A program made the translations under genes and the position numbers. Shown here one piece after another: positions 8,587-17,922 of a stretch of 64,000 bases of DNA. Each line of letters begins with the position of its first letter. Position 1 is the first letter of the stretch. Origin of the DNA: Alphaproteobacteria bacterium UBA1218 (GTDB lineage: Bacteria; Pseudomonadota; Alphaproteobacteria; Rs-D84); contig DBXG01000023.1 in NCBI GenBank assembly GCA_002309215.1, positions 1 through 64,000 on the forward strand, written 5' to 3'. The notes under the pieces were generated by a model, which saw nothing but the letters and a program-made list of their open reading frames with translations, was not told where the DNA came from and did not search any database.

Positions 8587-10095
8587 TTATAAATCCATTA
8601 GTTCTTTGTATATCTGTTTATCAGTCAAAATCTTTACACTGACCGCCATCGAAACATTATCTTCATCTGTGCCACTTGTTATTTTCGGGCAGGCTTTACG
8701 TAAAGATTTAACATTAACCTTGGTATCCTTGTTATAATCATGTGCATTGAATTCGCCATTCATAACATTCAAGAAAAATACTTCCTGTTGCGATTCGTTT
8801 CTTATATTAGACAGACACACCAAAGGAAAAACACCGCGTCCATCCAAAACATTCCCAAGGCCTGTCTTAACAGACTTGTTAAACAATTCTAATACACCAC
8901 CGTTTTTCAGATCAATCAAGCTTGCGATTCTGGAATGACCTGCAGTTGGCGTCCCAATTAAAACACCGCGCTTGTTTTCATAGAAAGCAGCCGCCACAGC
9001 CTCTGCGGTACCACGTGTTGTGTCCGATATTAAAACAACGACCGGTACTTCTGTAACCGCTTCACCACCTGGTACAACTTCCAATTCATCAAATGCAGTT
9101 TCTGCTATGCGCATAACAGGTTTTTGTCCAATAAATAATCCTGCCAGTTTTGCAGCCGCCTTTTCATTATCACCAACACTGGTTCGTAAATCTAAAATAA
9201 TGCCAGTTGCGTCACTATGCTTAGCCAACGCCTCATTTATAATATCAACCGCCCCATCAGATATTTTATGAACAATGATTTCTAATATTCCACCTTTATC
9301 CCCATCTAAACCACGATATATGATATCAGCATCAGCCAACACAACTGTCGCACGACGCAAAGTCACGTTTTTATTTCCAGTTGGTGTCAATAATTTCAAT
9401 TTAGATGTTCCAGAATTGTATCCAGATAATACAGCTGATATATCTCCATCTGTCATTTTTGATACACGTTGACCATTTATTTCTGAAATTATATCCCCCT
9501 CATGAATACCAGACACATCTGCAGGCGAATCTTTGAATACACCTGTCACCCGAAAATTACCACGTTCATCACGACCACCATCAAATCCAATACTGGTTAA
9601 AATCTTGGTATCTGCATTATTTATCATATCCTTGGAATATATATAACTGCCATTTTCATCAACACCAGATAACAACGCATTTACAACAACATCATACAAT
9701 TCAACATCACGCAAAGAACGCAAACGGGAATCCTGTTCGCGCATATGCATAATCAAAGCAGTCGTAATTTGACCATATTCTTGCCAATTTTTTTCCGCAG
9801 GATATGGATAATTCGCAATCAATTCATCGCCCCAAACCAAAACAACACGTTCACCAGTTGCAGCAATATGCGCCTTTGGGTTCAGAGATTCCAAATTTTC
9901 GATTGCAACATTTATGTTTTTACCCGCCCAATTTACACCGTCCAGTTTTTCATAAATATCAGCAAATACATCTGAAACCTTTGCAACCTCGATTCCATCA
10001 ATTACTTGCGAATCTTGGAACAACGAATCGGCTGCAACAACTAAGCCAGGAAACAAAAACAATCCCAAGCTTGCCAATATAGATTTCAAATTCAT
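8587..10095 (-). CDS. CtpA-like S41 peptidase homologue lacking the catalytic Ser-Lys dyad
   Basis: 502 residues with a signal peptide (about 1-21), so periplasmic. A PDZ domain lies at about 165-245 (SPADVSGIHEGDIISEINGQ), followed by an S41 core. The fold landmark GIILDLRTSVGDNEKAA (about 298-314) corresponds to the family's LDLRxNPGG region. Active proteases have SASASE and, 25 residues on, a Lys in TFGKG. Here the equivalent stretches read TTRGTAE and TAGHS, so Gly362 replaces the nucleophile and His387 the general base, at exactly the expected 25-residue spacing. The protein is therefore probably a non-proteolytic PDZ scaffold or regulator. The C-terminal 100 residues have no match I recognise. 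A GGAAAGGAG ribosome-binding site precedes the ATG. It sits between secF and the PAP2 gene. Confidence 0.75.
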   Translation of the reverse strand: MNLKSILASLGLFLFPGLVVAADSLFQDSQVIDGIEVAKVSDVFADIYEKLDGVNWAGKNINVAIENLESLNPKAHIAATGERVVLVWGDELIANYPYPAEKNWQEYGQITTALIMHMREQDSRLRSLRDVELYDVVVNALLSGVDENGSYIYSKDMINNADTKILTSIGFDGGRDERGNFRVTGVFKDSPADVSGIHEGDIISEINGQRVSKMTDGDISAVLSGYNSGTSKLKLLTPTGNKNVTLRRATVVLADADIIYRGLDGDKGGILEIIVHKISDGAVDIINEALAKHSDATGIILDLRTSVGDNEKAAAKLAGLFIGQKPVMRIAETAFDELEVVPGGEAVTEVPVVVLISDTTRGTAEAVAAAFYENKRGVLIGTPTAGHSRIASLIDLKNGGVLELFNKSVKTGLGNVLDGRGVFPLVCLSNIRNESQQEVFFLNVMNGEFNAHDYNKDTKVNVKSLRKACPKITSGTDEDNVSMAVSVKILTDKQIYKELMDL

Positions 10096-10130
10096 TGCTT
10101 TCTCCTTTCCTTTCTTAAGATAGCAATATT

Positions 10131-10994
10131 TTAATAGTCTGTTTCCCTTAAATTAAAGTGATACAGAATAACATTAGATATATAAATACTGGTCAATGTT
10201 CCCATGACAATTGAAAAAGTCATCGCTATTGCAAATTCACGCAACATCTGACCACCAAATATATAAATACCAACCATAGCCAATATAGTAGACACACTGG
10301 TCATAATTGTCCTGTATAGCATTTCATTCACAGATAAATCAATCAAATCTGACATCGGCATTTTATGATATTTTTTAATATTTTCATCTATACGGTCATA
10401 ATTAACCACTTTATCGTTTATAGAATATCCGACCCCCATCAAAATTACAGCAATAGCGGTTTGATTGAATTCCAAGCCAGCGATAGAGAAAAAACCAAAC
10501 ATCAAAATCAAATCCAATACTAATGACACAAAGGATCCGACTGCATAACCACCGCGATACTGAATCCAAATGTACACAGCCATTAAAATGAACGATACTA
10601 ATATAGCAAATACACCACCACGTATCAATTCACCACCAATCTTTGGTCCAACAACTTGAACCTGGGAATATTCTACCCGATCGCCCAATATGTTTTTAAT
10701 TTCTGCAACTCTGACATTTTGCTGTTCATCAGTTGAACCTTTTGGCAACCCAACACGTAACAAAATGGAATTACCATCTACAGATTGTAATTCAGGCTTA
10801 AACGCTTCCAAATCATGACGCATTTTATCAATGGTGTAATCAGCGGTTGTCGGGGTTATTTCCATTGATATGCCACCAGAAAAGTCTATTCCGTAATTGA
10901 ATCCTTTTATCGCAATAGACAAAATAGACAACAAAATACAAATACCAGAAATCCAGTAAGACAATTTACGATATTTCATAAAATGCAATTTCAT
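10131..10994 (-). CDS. secF: Protein translocase subunit SecF
   Basis: 287 residues and six membrane segments. The signature GFNYGIDFSGGISMEI follows the first membrane helix, and the C-terminal RND-like bundle includes GVGYSINDKVVNYDRIDEN. With SecD it uses the proton-motive force to pull proteins through SecYEG on the periplasmic side. It starts 20 bases after the secD stop, with AAGGAG before the ATG, so yajC-secD-secF forms the classic operon. Confidence 0.95.
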   Translation of the reverse strand: MKLHFMKYRKLSYWISGICILLSILSIAIKGFNYGIDFSGGISMEITPTTADYTIDKMRHDLEAFKPELQSVDGNSILLRVGLPKGSTDEQQNVRVAEIKNILGDRVEYSQVQVVGPKIGGELIRGGVFAILVSFILMAVYIWIQYRGGYAVGSFVSLVLDLILMFGFFSIAGLEFNQTAIAVILMGVGYSINDKVVNYDRIDENIKKYHKMPMSDLIDLSVNEMLYRTIMTSVSTILAMVGIYIFGGQMLREFAIAMTFSIVMGTLTSIYISNVILYHFNLRETDY

Positions 10995-11014
10995 AACTAA
11001 CTCCTTCGCATTTT

Positions 11015-12574
11015 TTATTTATTTCTTATATAACCAATTTTTTTGCTTTTACCGTTCATGTAATAATCAACAAATACTTTTGACAATAACAAACAGGTAA
11101 ACAATGTTGTTGCAACACCGATTGATAATGTCACAGCGAATCCACGAATCGGACCTGCACCAAATTGGAACAATATCAACGCACAAATTAAATTGGTCAA
11201 TTCGCCATCCAAAACTGTTTTCGTAGAACGTGTAAAACCATATTCTACTGCACGCAAAGTTGGCGCACCACTGCGCACTTCATCCCTGATTCTTTCAAAC
11301 GGCAAAATATTTGCGTCAACCGCCATACCCAATGTCAAAACGATACCAGCAATACCAGGCAAAGTTAAAGTTGCACCAAACAAGGCAGAAATACCAATAA
11401 TCATCAGCAGATTAACAATCAAAACCACATCTGCGATAAACCCAAAGAATCCATACAGCATTAACATAAATACCAATACAAATATAACGCCAACCACAGA
11501 ACCTATTTTACCTGTTGCAATTGTATCCGCACCCAAACCAGCACCAACAGTCCGTTCTTCTATCACAGACAATGGTGCAGGCAACGCACCAGAGCGCAAC
11601 AATACAGCCAAATCTTTTGCACCTTGCAAAGTAAATCCACCAGAAATTTGTCCACGACCACCAGGGATAGGTTCACGAATTGTCGGCGCAGACAAAACCT
11701 TGTCATCCAAAACAATCGCGAAACGTTCATTAACATGTTCTGTCGTCAATTTTGCAAAGCGACGTGTCCCAGATGCATCAAATTCAGTTGTCACCACGGG
11801 CATATTATTTTGATCAAAAGATGCTTCTGAATTTTTCAGACTATCCCCAGAAACCTCTATACGGGAATAAACTGCGATTTTTGCTTCTGGATTATTAATA
11901 TCCGACAAAAACATCGTTCCAGATGGTGCGTGGTTAGATGCCAATTGTTCAGACGTAATATTTTCATTTACCAAATGGAAAGACATCTTTGCCGTCCGCC
12001 CAATAAGGTTCTTTATATGCTCTGGATTATCGACACCCGGTAATTGAACTAATATATACTTTCCACCTTGGGATTGAATCGATGGTTCTTTTGTTCCCAA
12101 GGCATCAATACGACGACGAACAATTTCTATGCTACGTGACATAGCATCACTTACCATTTCTTCGCGCGCTTTTGCAGTATAAGATATTTTCAGATTTTTC
12201 CCACTGGATGAAATATCAACATTATTTCCCAACACGCGTTTCAGGCGTCCTTTGGCTTTCGAAACCATATCATCTTCACGAATAACCAAACTGACACCAT
12301 TACCAGTATTGCGCAAATCAGCAAAACGAATAACGCCTTTATCGCGATCTATTAACGCAGAACGTACCTCATCATACAGTTGTGCAGACTTTTCCTTTAA
12401 CATAACATCAGTATCAACTTCTAATAAAAGTTGCGCCCCACCCTTTAAGTCCAAGCCCAAAGGAATCGGTCTTATCCAAGATGGGAAATATGGTGCCAAC
12501 GATGGAACTAAAGTCGGAACCGACAACAACATCCCAAACAAAGCAACAAAAATTATAGCCAGTTTTCTAAACAT
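11015..12574 (-). CDS. secD: Protein translocase subunit SecD
   Basis: 519 residues with an N-terminal membrane helix followed by LGLDLKGGAQLLLEV, the SecD signature. A large periplasmic P1 domain includes RRRIDALGTKEPSIQSQGG. The C-terminal RND-type bundle contains LTLGMAVDANILPFERIRDE. It partners SecF and YajC. The ATG is preceded by GAGGTTCTGG and lies 18 bases after the yajC stop. Confidence 0.96.
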   Translation of the reverse strand: MFRKLAIIFVALFGMLLSVPTLVPSLAPYFPSWIRPIPLGLDLKGGAQLLLEVDTDVMLKEKSAQLYDEVRSALIDRDKGVIRFADLRNTGNGVSLVIREDDMVSKAKGRLKRVLGNNVDISSSGKNLKISYTAKAREEMVSDAMSRSIEIVRRRIDALGTKEPSIQSQGGKYILVQLPGVDNPEHIKNLIGRTAKMSFHLVNENITSEQLASNHAPSGTMFLSDINNPEAKIAVYSRIEVSGDSLKNSEASFDQNNMPVVTTEFDASGTRRFAKLTTEHVNERFAIVLDDKVLSAPTIREPIPGGRGQISGGFTLQGAKDLAVLLRSGALPAPLSVIEERTVGAGLGADTIATGKIGSVVGVIFVLVFMLMLYGFFGFIADVVLIVNLLMIIGISALFGATLTLPGIAGIVLTLGMAVDANILPFERIRDEVRSGAPTLRAVEYGFTRSTKTVLDGELTNLICALILFQFGAGPIRGFAVTLSIGVATTLFTCLLLSKVFVDYYMNGKSKKIGYIRNK

Positions 12575-12592
12575 TCCAGAACCTCTATTAAA

Positions 12593-12907
12593 TTACTCTA
12601 TACCCGCAACAGCATTTTTACTGACTTCAATAACAACACCTTTTGCGATTTCCATTTCAATTGTTTTTTCGTTTACTTTCTTGACAGTTCCATAAATACC
12701 TGCCGCCAATATACGATTGCCAACTTTGATACTGTCTATCATTTTTTGATATTCAGCCATACGTTTTTTATTCGGCCGTATCATAAACAAATACAAAATA
12801 CCGATGATAACCGCACAATAAACAACCATTCCCCAAACACTACCTTGCTGGGCATTCAATGGCATATTTTGACCAACTTGATTTGCAACTTCTGCTGTCT
12901 GATTCAT
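12593..12907 (-). CDS. yajC: Sec translocon accessory subunit YajC
   Basis: 104 residues with one membrane helix (about 27-45) followed by the family signature MIRPNKKRMAEYQKMIDSI. A small cytoplasmic beta domain follows (GNRILAAGIYGTVKKVNEKTIEMEIAKG). It associates with SecDF. It is the first gene of the yajC-secD-secF operon and has a strong AAAAAGGAG site. Confidence 0.95.
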   Translation of the reverse strand: MNQTAEVANQVGQNMPLNAQQGSVWGMVVYCAVIIGILYLFMIRPNKKRMAEYQKMIDSIKVGNRILAAGIYGTVKKVNEKTIEMEIAKGVVIEVSKNAVAGIE

Positions 12908-12974
12908 GAATAATCTCCTTTTTTATAGAATAACAGTAGTAAAAAAACACATGTATGTAAAGAAAAAAACCGCA

Positions 12975-14717
12975 CTAGATACGCTCAAACATAGTATCCA
13001 GTTCTGCCATTGATATTACTTTATAAACAGGCCGACCATGATTACATTCTGTTCCGCGTTCTGTTTGTTCTATGTCCCGTAAAAGCGCATTCATTTGTTC
13101 ATAATTTAATTTTTGCCCCGCACGAACAGAATGATGACACGCATAATTAGCCAATTTCAAATGTATTTTTTCATTTAATTTGGACGAATGTCCGTACGCA
13201 CGCACTTCATCTGCAATTTCATGCATGCATTGTTCCCAATTCAAATCCCAATCAGACGGTTTCTCAAAAACAGCAACAGCACTATCCCCAAAAGCATCAA
13301 CTTGCAAACCACAACCTTTCAATTCATCTGCTATACTCAACACTGCCATAACATCTTCTTCACGCAAACGAATAACTATCGGTGTCAACAACGGTTGCGT
13401 CTTGATTTTATGTAAACGCAATTTTTCGTACGTAATTCTTTCATGCGCAGCATGTTGATCAACAACAATTAAACCATCTTTATTTTCCGCTAAAATATAT
13501 TTATTATTTATTTGACCAATTACACGTCCCAACGGCAAATCAAATTCAGAGTCAGATTGCATCGTATCGCAACATGTATCACGTTGTTCATTTTGTTGTA
13601 TACAGCTGTTTCTGCTGTATACAGGTTCAGATACAAATGTTTTTACATAATCTTTTTGTTCAATATGTGTGTTATTGAAAAATGTCTGCACCGGTGGTAA
13701 TTCAAATGCTATACTGGGTTGTTTATTTGAAACAGATGAATGTTGCTGCAATGTTTTTGATAACGCTTCACGCAAAGTTTTAATTATAAATGCACGCACA
13801 TGTGTTGGTTCTAAAAAATGCACTTCTGTTTTGGCAGGCGACACATTTACATCGACATGATTTGATGGCAAATCCAGATACAATGCACATAATGGAAATT
13901 CGCGCGCATGCATAACATCCATATAGGCTGCCCGTAACGCAGATACCAGTACTTTGTCTTTAACAGGTCTACCATTTACAAATAAGTATTGATCCACAGA
14001 TGAAGCACGACGTAATGTCGGATGCGAAATAAAACCGTATAAATGCATATCGGCCGAGGAAGACTGTGCATCAACGTTTAACATTTTGTCCCGAACATCT
14101 TCCCCCATAATTGCAATTATACGTTCAATCAAATCTTGTTTCTTTGGGAAAAACCATTTGTTATTCAAAACAAAGCCCACATCTCTGCGTCCCATAGCCA
14201 ACCGTTTAACGATTTCTAGCACACCCAACATTTCTGCTTTGTCTGTATGCAAAAACTTCAACCTTGCAGGTGTTTTTGCAAACAAGTTCGACACACGAAT
14301 TCTGGTACCACTTTCCCAATCAGATGGTTTGATTTCTGCTGTATTGGCATCCATACACCAACCATTTTTATCTTTACCATTACATGTATCTATAAGCATA
14401 TCTGATACTGATGCAATTGATGGCAAAGCCTCACCACGAAAACCCATAAAATTGATATTTAATAAATCATCACTTGGCAATTTAGAAGTAGCATGTCGCA
14501 TAATACAATTTGCTAAATCTTCCTTGGACATACCGGAACCATTATCGATAACAGAAATCAAAGTCCGTCCACCATCAACAACATCAATAATAATTTGGTC
14601 CGCCCCTGCATCCAATGCATTTTCGACCAATTCTTTGACAACACTGGCTGGTCTTTCAACCACCTCACCTGCTGCGATTTGATTTATCAGAAAATCCGGC
14701 AGAACGCGTATTGACAT
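12975..14717 (-). CDS. mutL: DNA mismatch repair protein MutL (nicking type)
   Basis: 580 residues. The GHKL ATPase domain (about 1-330) has NALDAGADQ, DNGSGMS and GFRGEALPSI. The C-terminal domain keeps the endonuclease motif DQHAAHERITYE, which fits DQHA(x)2E(x)4E, plus ACHHSVRAGQ and CNHGRPVY near the end. This MutL should therefore nick DNA itself, as expected for a MutH-less organism. The linker between the domains is long and rich in Gln and Asn. The ATG lies one base after the greA stop, so the two genes are probably co-translated. Confidence 0.95.
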   Translation of the reverse strand: MSIRVLPDFLINQIAAGEVVERPASVVKELVENALDAGADQIIIDVVDGGRTLISVIDNGSGMSKEDLANCIMRHATSKLPSDDLLNINFMGFRGEALPSIASVSDMLIDTCNGKDKNGWCMDANTAEIKPSDWESGTRIRVSNLFAKTPARLKFLHTDKAEMLGVLEIVKRLAMGRRDVGFVLNNKWFFPKKQDLIERIIAIMGEDVRDKMLNVDAQSSSADMHLYGFISHPTLRRASSVDQYLFVNGRPVKDKVLVSALRAAYMDVMHAREFPLCALYLDLPSNHVDVNVSPAKTEVHFLEPTHVRAFIIKTLREALSKTLQQHSSVSNKQPSIAFELPPVQTFFNNTHIEQKDYVKTFVSEPVYSRNSCIQQNEQRDTCCDTMQSDSEFDLPLGRVIGQINNKYILAENKDGLIVVDQHAAHERITYEKLRLHKIKTQPLLTPIVIRLREEDVMAVLSIADELKGCGLQVDAFGDSAVAVFEKPSDWDLNWEQCMHEIADEVRAYGHSSKLNEKIHLKLANYACHHSVRAGQKLNYEQMNALLRDIEQTERGTECNHGRPVYKVISMAELDTMFERI

Positions 14718-14718
14718 A

Positions 14719-15189
14719 TCAGTCCTTGAACTTTATATCGATAATTTCAAATTCTTTTTCACCACTTGGTAATTTAACCATACATGTATCGCCAACACAA
14801 TGTCCAATCAAAGCACGCCCAACAGGTGATGTACACGATATAACTTTGCGACCATCAGATTCAATATCAGATAAAATGCGACACTCCATTTTATTTCCGT
14901 CTTCATCTTCGGTTAAAACTTTGGCACCAAAAATTACACGATCACCAGACAAGGTGTCCAAATCAATGACTTGGGCATTTTCAATAACAGATTCCAAAAA
15001 CTGAATCCTTTTATCGATATTACGCTGTTTTTCACGCGCAGCACTGTAATCGGCATTTTCGGACAAGTCCCCCAAAGAGCGCGCCCATTCAATAACCTTC
15101 AGTATTTCTGGTCGCTGGTTTTCCCGTAAATCTTTCAATTCTTTAATTAAATTGTCAAAACCTTGACGTGATATTGGTCTTTTTTCCAT
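14719..15189 (-). CDS. greA: Transcription elongation factor GreA
   Basis: 156 residues, the full usual length. The N-terminal coiled coil includes ARSLGDLSENADYSAAREKQ, with the conserved acidic tip Asp/Glu pair that reaches the polymerase active site. The C-terminal FKBP-like domain ends in SPVGRALIGHCVGDTCMV and the usual YEI-like strand. It stimulates transcript cleavage in backtracked RNA polymerase. AAGGAT precedes the ATG. Confidence 0.96.
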   Translation of the reverse strand: MEKRPISRQGFDNLIKELKDLRENQRPEILKVIEWARSLGDLSENADYSAAREKQRNIDKRIQFLESVIENAQVIDLDTLSGDRVIFGAKVLTEDEDGNKMECRILSDIESDGRKVISCTSPVGRALIGHCVGDTCMVKLPSGEKEFEIIDIKFKD

Positions 15190-15237
15190 ATTAAAATCCT
15201 TAAAGTTTATGATAACAATATACCATAAATTTTAATT

Positions 15238-15266
15238 TTGCAATTATCATTTCAAACTATTATACT
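15238..15266 (+). promoter_or_regulatory. Promoter placing lptG in a leaderless transcript
   Basis: TTGCAA (15238-15243) and TATACT (15261-15266) are 17 bases apart. The ATG at 15274 begins after a 7-base gap, where transcription would start, and no ribosome-binding site fits. The TTG of the -35 box is the apparent upstream alternative start and should not be used. Confidence 0.6.
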
Positions 15267-15273
15267 GTACATT

Positions 15274-16338
15274 ATGTATATATTCAGACCGAAAGTTTTG
15301 ACCAGATTCCTGATGCACCGCTTTTTCAGCAGTTTTTTTATCGTGATGCTGATTGTGTGCGGAATTATTTTTGCTGTCACGTTTGTGGAAAGATTATCTG
15401 CTAATCCCGATGCTATCTCTACCCTGTTTGATGCTTGGACCAGATTATTGGAATACATACCAATGTTTTTACCGCTGGCTGTATTTATGGGAACTTTACT
15501 TGTATCATATACATTAACAAAATCTTCTGAAATGATTATTATCTCTGGTGCAGGTTTGTCACCATATCAAATTGTGAAACCTTTTTTAATTAGCGCGGTA
15601 CTAATTGGAATTGTCGCATCAACAATTGTAAACCCTTATTCTGTAAATCTGACCACACGAAATCTGACGAATCATCAGTTGAAATTGATAGATGATGCAA
15701 TCTGGTTACGCGAATCCTCAGACGACGGCTTTTTAACTTTACGCGCAACAAATATAAATATTCAGGACAACAACATTGTTTTTCATGATGTGAGCATATT
15801 TAAACAGGATAAAACATTTAAATTAAAAGAAAGAATATCTGCCGACAAGGTGATATTATCACAATCTGGTCTGGATATAAATCCTGCAACTGTACTGAAT
15901 TCGGATGGTGTCACAACAAAAACCAAAAGACATATCGATACAAAACTAACACCCCAAACAGTTTTGGACAGATATTTACAACCTGATCAAATTTCTTTTT
16001 GGAAATTGCCCAGTTTTATACGAAAGATGGGGGCAATCGGCGTTACAACACGTGGTCATCTGGTTCAATTCTGGACATTACTGTTTTTGCCACTAACTAT
16101 GATTGCAATGGTTATGTTGGGTATGGCTTTTGCACAGACTAAACAACGCAGAAATTACAGTTTTGGCCTTAAATTCAGTCTGGGTATATTAACATGCTTT
16201 GCTTTGTATTTTATTGTAAATTTATTTAATGCTTTGGGAACCACCGGAACATTGCCACCGTTACTGGCAATTGTTGCACCACAAATTATAATCATCGCAG
16301 GCGCTTGTATGTTTATAACCAGTTTTGATACAATCTAA
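15274..16338 (+). CDS. lptG: LptF/LptG-family lipopolysaccharide export permease (LptG-like)
   Basis: 354 residues with six membrane helices in a 3+3 arrangement around a periplasmic jellyroll (about 125-230). Opening features such as LTRFLMHRFFSSFFIVML and LAVFMGTLLVSYTLTKSSEM match YjgP/YjgQ permeases; the coupling-helix region SSEMIIISGAGLSPYQIVKP looks most like LptG. With LptB and LptF it extracts LPS from the inner membrane. No lptF partner lies in the window. The start is set by the promoter just upstream (7-base gap, no ribosome-binding site), which implies a leaderless mRNA. Confidence 0.85.
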   Translation: MYIFRPKVLTRFLMHRFFSSFFIVMLIVCGIIFAVTFVERLSANPDAISTLFDAWTRLLEYIPMFLPLAVFMGTLLVSYTLTKSSEMIIISGAGLSPYQIVKPFLISAVLIGIVASTIVNPYSVNLTTRNLTNHQLKLIDDAIWLRESSDDGFLTLRATNINIQDNNIVFHDVSIFKQDKTFKLKERISADKVILSQSGLDINPATVLNSDGVTTKTKRHIDTKLTPQTVLDRYLQPDQISFWKLPSFIRKMGAIGVTTRGHLVQFWTLLFLPLTMIAMVMLGMAFAQTKQRRNYSFGLKFSLGILTCFALYFIVNLFNALGTTGTLPPLLAIVAPQIIIIAGACMFITSFDTI

Positions 16339-16348
16339 GGGGACACAC

Positions 16349-16480
16349 ATGTCTTTTTACAAGAAAAAAAATAATCACAGAAAGTACATAATTTTAGCGA
16401 TATTGATTGTGCTATTGATTTTGATGATTGTATCATTCGCGCCAAAAACAGACATGATGGAAACGGTATTATTCCCATGA
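16349..16480 (+). CDS. Small single-pass membrane protein, 43 residues, coupled to xerC/D
   Basis: A small ORF that is easy to miss. AAGGGGA lies 7 bases before the ATG. The product begins MSFYKKKNNHRKY, continues with one very hydrophobic helix of about 18 residues (IILAILIVLLILMIVSF), and ends in a short polar tail. Its TGA overlaps the next gene's ATG (ATGA), a sign of translational coupling. It lies 10 bases after the lptG stop. I do not recognise a family. The ribosome-binding site, the coupled stop/start and the clean helix together argue that it is real. Confidence 0.65.
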   Translation: MSFYKKKNNHRKYIILAILIVLLILMIVSFAPKTDMMETVLFP

Positions 16481-17340
16481 ATTACATAGATATTTTTCTT
16501 GAAGCTCTGTCCGCAGAAAAAGGTCGCAGTCAAAAAACATTGACCGCGTATCGTTCTGATTTAGATGATGCACAGAATAAAATTGGCGATTTACTAAATG
16601 CCACCGACCAAGACATACAAAAATATTTATCAAACCTGCAAGAAAAGCCATCATCTATTGCCCGCAAAGCCAGTGCACTGCGTACGTTTTATAAGTTTTT
16701 AATGTTGGAAAAAATAATTAAAACCAATCCTACATCTAATTTGGAATTACCAAAACGCGGACGAACATTACCCAAATATTTATCACCCGAAGAAATAGAA
16801 TTGCTCATATCTTCTGCTGGTGACGTAAAAAACTCTGTCCGATTGCGTTGTATGATTGAATTACTTTATGCGTCTGGATTACGTGTATCTGAATTATGCG
16901 AATTACCAATGACTGCAAATCTGGGTGACAGATTATTAATTCATGGCAAAGGCGCCAAAGAAAGATTGGTACCAATGCACCAAAACGCCCAGAACGTGCT
17001 GTATACATGGTTACAGTATCGTGGCAATATTGATTCCAAATACATATTTCCTTCTAATTCTAATACCGGTCATATTACGCGCGACGGCTTTTTCAAGATA
17101 TTGAAAAAATGCGCAATATTGGCAGGCATAGAACCAGAACGGGTCAGCCCACACGTCTTACGTCATTCTTTTGCGTCACATCTATTGGCTGGCGGTGCAA
17201 ATCTGCGCGTGATACAAACAATGTTGGGACACGAAGATATTTCTACAACGCAAATATATACCCATGTATTACCAGAACAATTACGCAAAACAGTTGAATC
17301 AGCGCACCCTTTGGCGCATAATGAAATCAAGGATATATAA
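16477..17340 (+). CDS. Tyrosine recombinase XerC/XerD
   Basis: 287 residues. An N-terminal SAM-like DNA-binding domain (about 1-85) is followed by a catalytic domain with the full pentad: Arg in YASGLRVSEL, Lys in HGKGAKERLVP, HxxR in HVLRHSFASH, His in LGHEDI, and the nucleophile Tyr in TTQIYTHV. It resolves chromosome dimers at dif together with its partner and FtsK. Sequence alone does not settle XerC against XerD, and only one such gene is in the window. The ATG overlaps the stop of the small membrane ORF. Confidence 0.92.
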   Translation: MNYIDIFLEALSAEKGRSQKTLTAYRSDLDDAQNKIGDLLNATDQDIQKYLSNLQEKPSSIARKASALRTFYKFLMLEKIIKTNPTSNLELPKRGRTLPKYLSPEEIELLISSAGDVKNSVRLRCMIELLYASGLRVSELCELPMTANLGDRLLIHGKGAKERLVPMHQNAQNVLYTWLQYRGNIDSKYIFPSNSNTGHITRDGFFKILKKCAILAGIEPERVSPHVLRHSFASHLLAGGANLRVIQTMLGHEDISTTQIYTHVLPEQLRKTVESAHPLAHNEIKDI

Positions 17341-17343
17341 ATT

Positions 17344-17844
17344 ATGATAAAAAAATGTGAACATATCGGTTGCACCAAAGCAGGCACTTGTCGTGCCCCT
17401 AAATCACGTGATTTGCGTGAATACTGGTGGTTTTGCAAAGAACATGCTGCTGAATATAATAAAAATTGGAATTATTACGCAAATATGACCCCTGATGAAA
17501 TCGATGCAGAATGGGAGCGCGAAACGTTTGGTGTTGCCGACAAAGATAAAGAAAAATCAAACGCAAACGAAGCAGATTATGTAAAATTTCTGAACGATTT
17601 TCTTACCGGTCGTTCCAGTTTTGATAAAATGCCTGCAAAAAAGACAGTTCCAGCCCAGATTACATCTGCACTACAGGTTTTTGGATTAAATATCAATGCA
17701 TCTTGGCGTGAAGTTGGTATAAAATATCGTGCACTGGCAAAAAAATATCACCCTGATACAGCATCAAACAAAGAATCTGCGACCGCAGAATTTACCCGAA
17801 TTACTGCTGCATACGAAACATTAAAAAAATATTTCAAGAAATAG
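17344..17844 (+). CDS. J-domain protein with N-terminal Cys/His cluster
   Basis: 166 residues. The N-terminus (CEHIGC, then a Cys, then FCKEH) looks like a small zinc-binding site and is followed by the conserved EYNKNWNYYANMTPDEID. The C-terminal 65 residues form a J domain containing KYHPDTASN, that is HPD, so it should stimulate a DnaK-type ATPase. This arrangement is typical of a short alphaproteobacterial DnaJ-like family whose client is unknown. It starts 3 bases after the xerC/D stop. Confidence 0.85.
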   Translation: MIKKCEHIGCTKAGTCRAPKSRDLREYWWFCKEHAAEYNKNWNYYANMTPDEIDAEWERETFGVADKDKEKSNANEADYVKFLNDFLTGRSSFDKMPAKKTVPAQITSALQVFGLNINASWREVGIKYRALAKKYHPDTASNKESATAEFTRITAAYETLKKYFKK

Positions 17845-17864
17845 AGTTTTTCCCTATTTTATAT

Positions 17865-17892
17865 TTGCAACAAACGCTTTTTGTGCTATGAT
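17865..17892 (+). promoter_or_regulatory. Promoter for trxB
   Basis: TTGCAA (17865-17870) and TATGAT (17887-17892) are 16 bases apart, about 30 bases before the trxB ATG. A TAGGA ribosome-binding site follows. Confidence 0.55.
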
Positions 17893-17922
17893 TCAGGCAA
17901 ATAAAACCATAGGAAAATAAAT

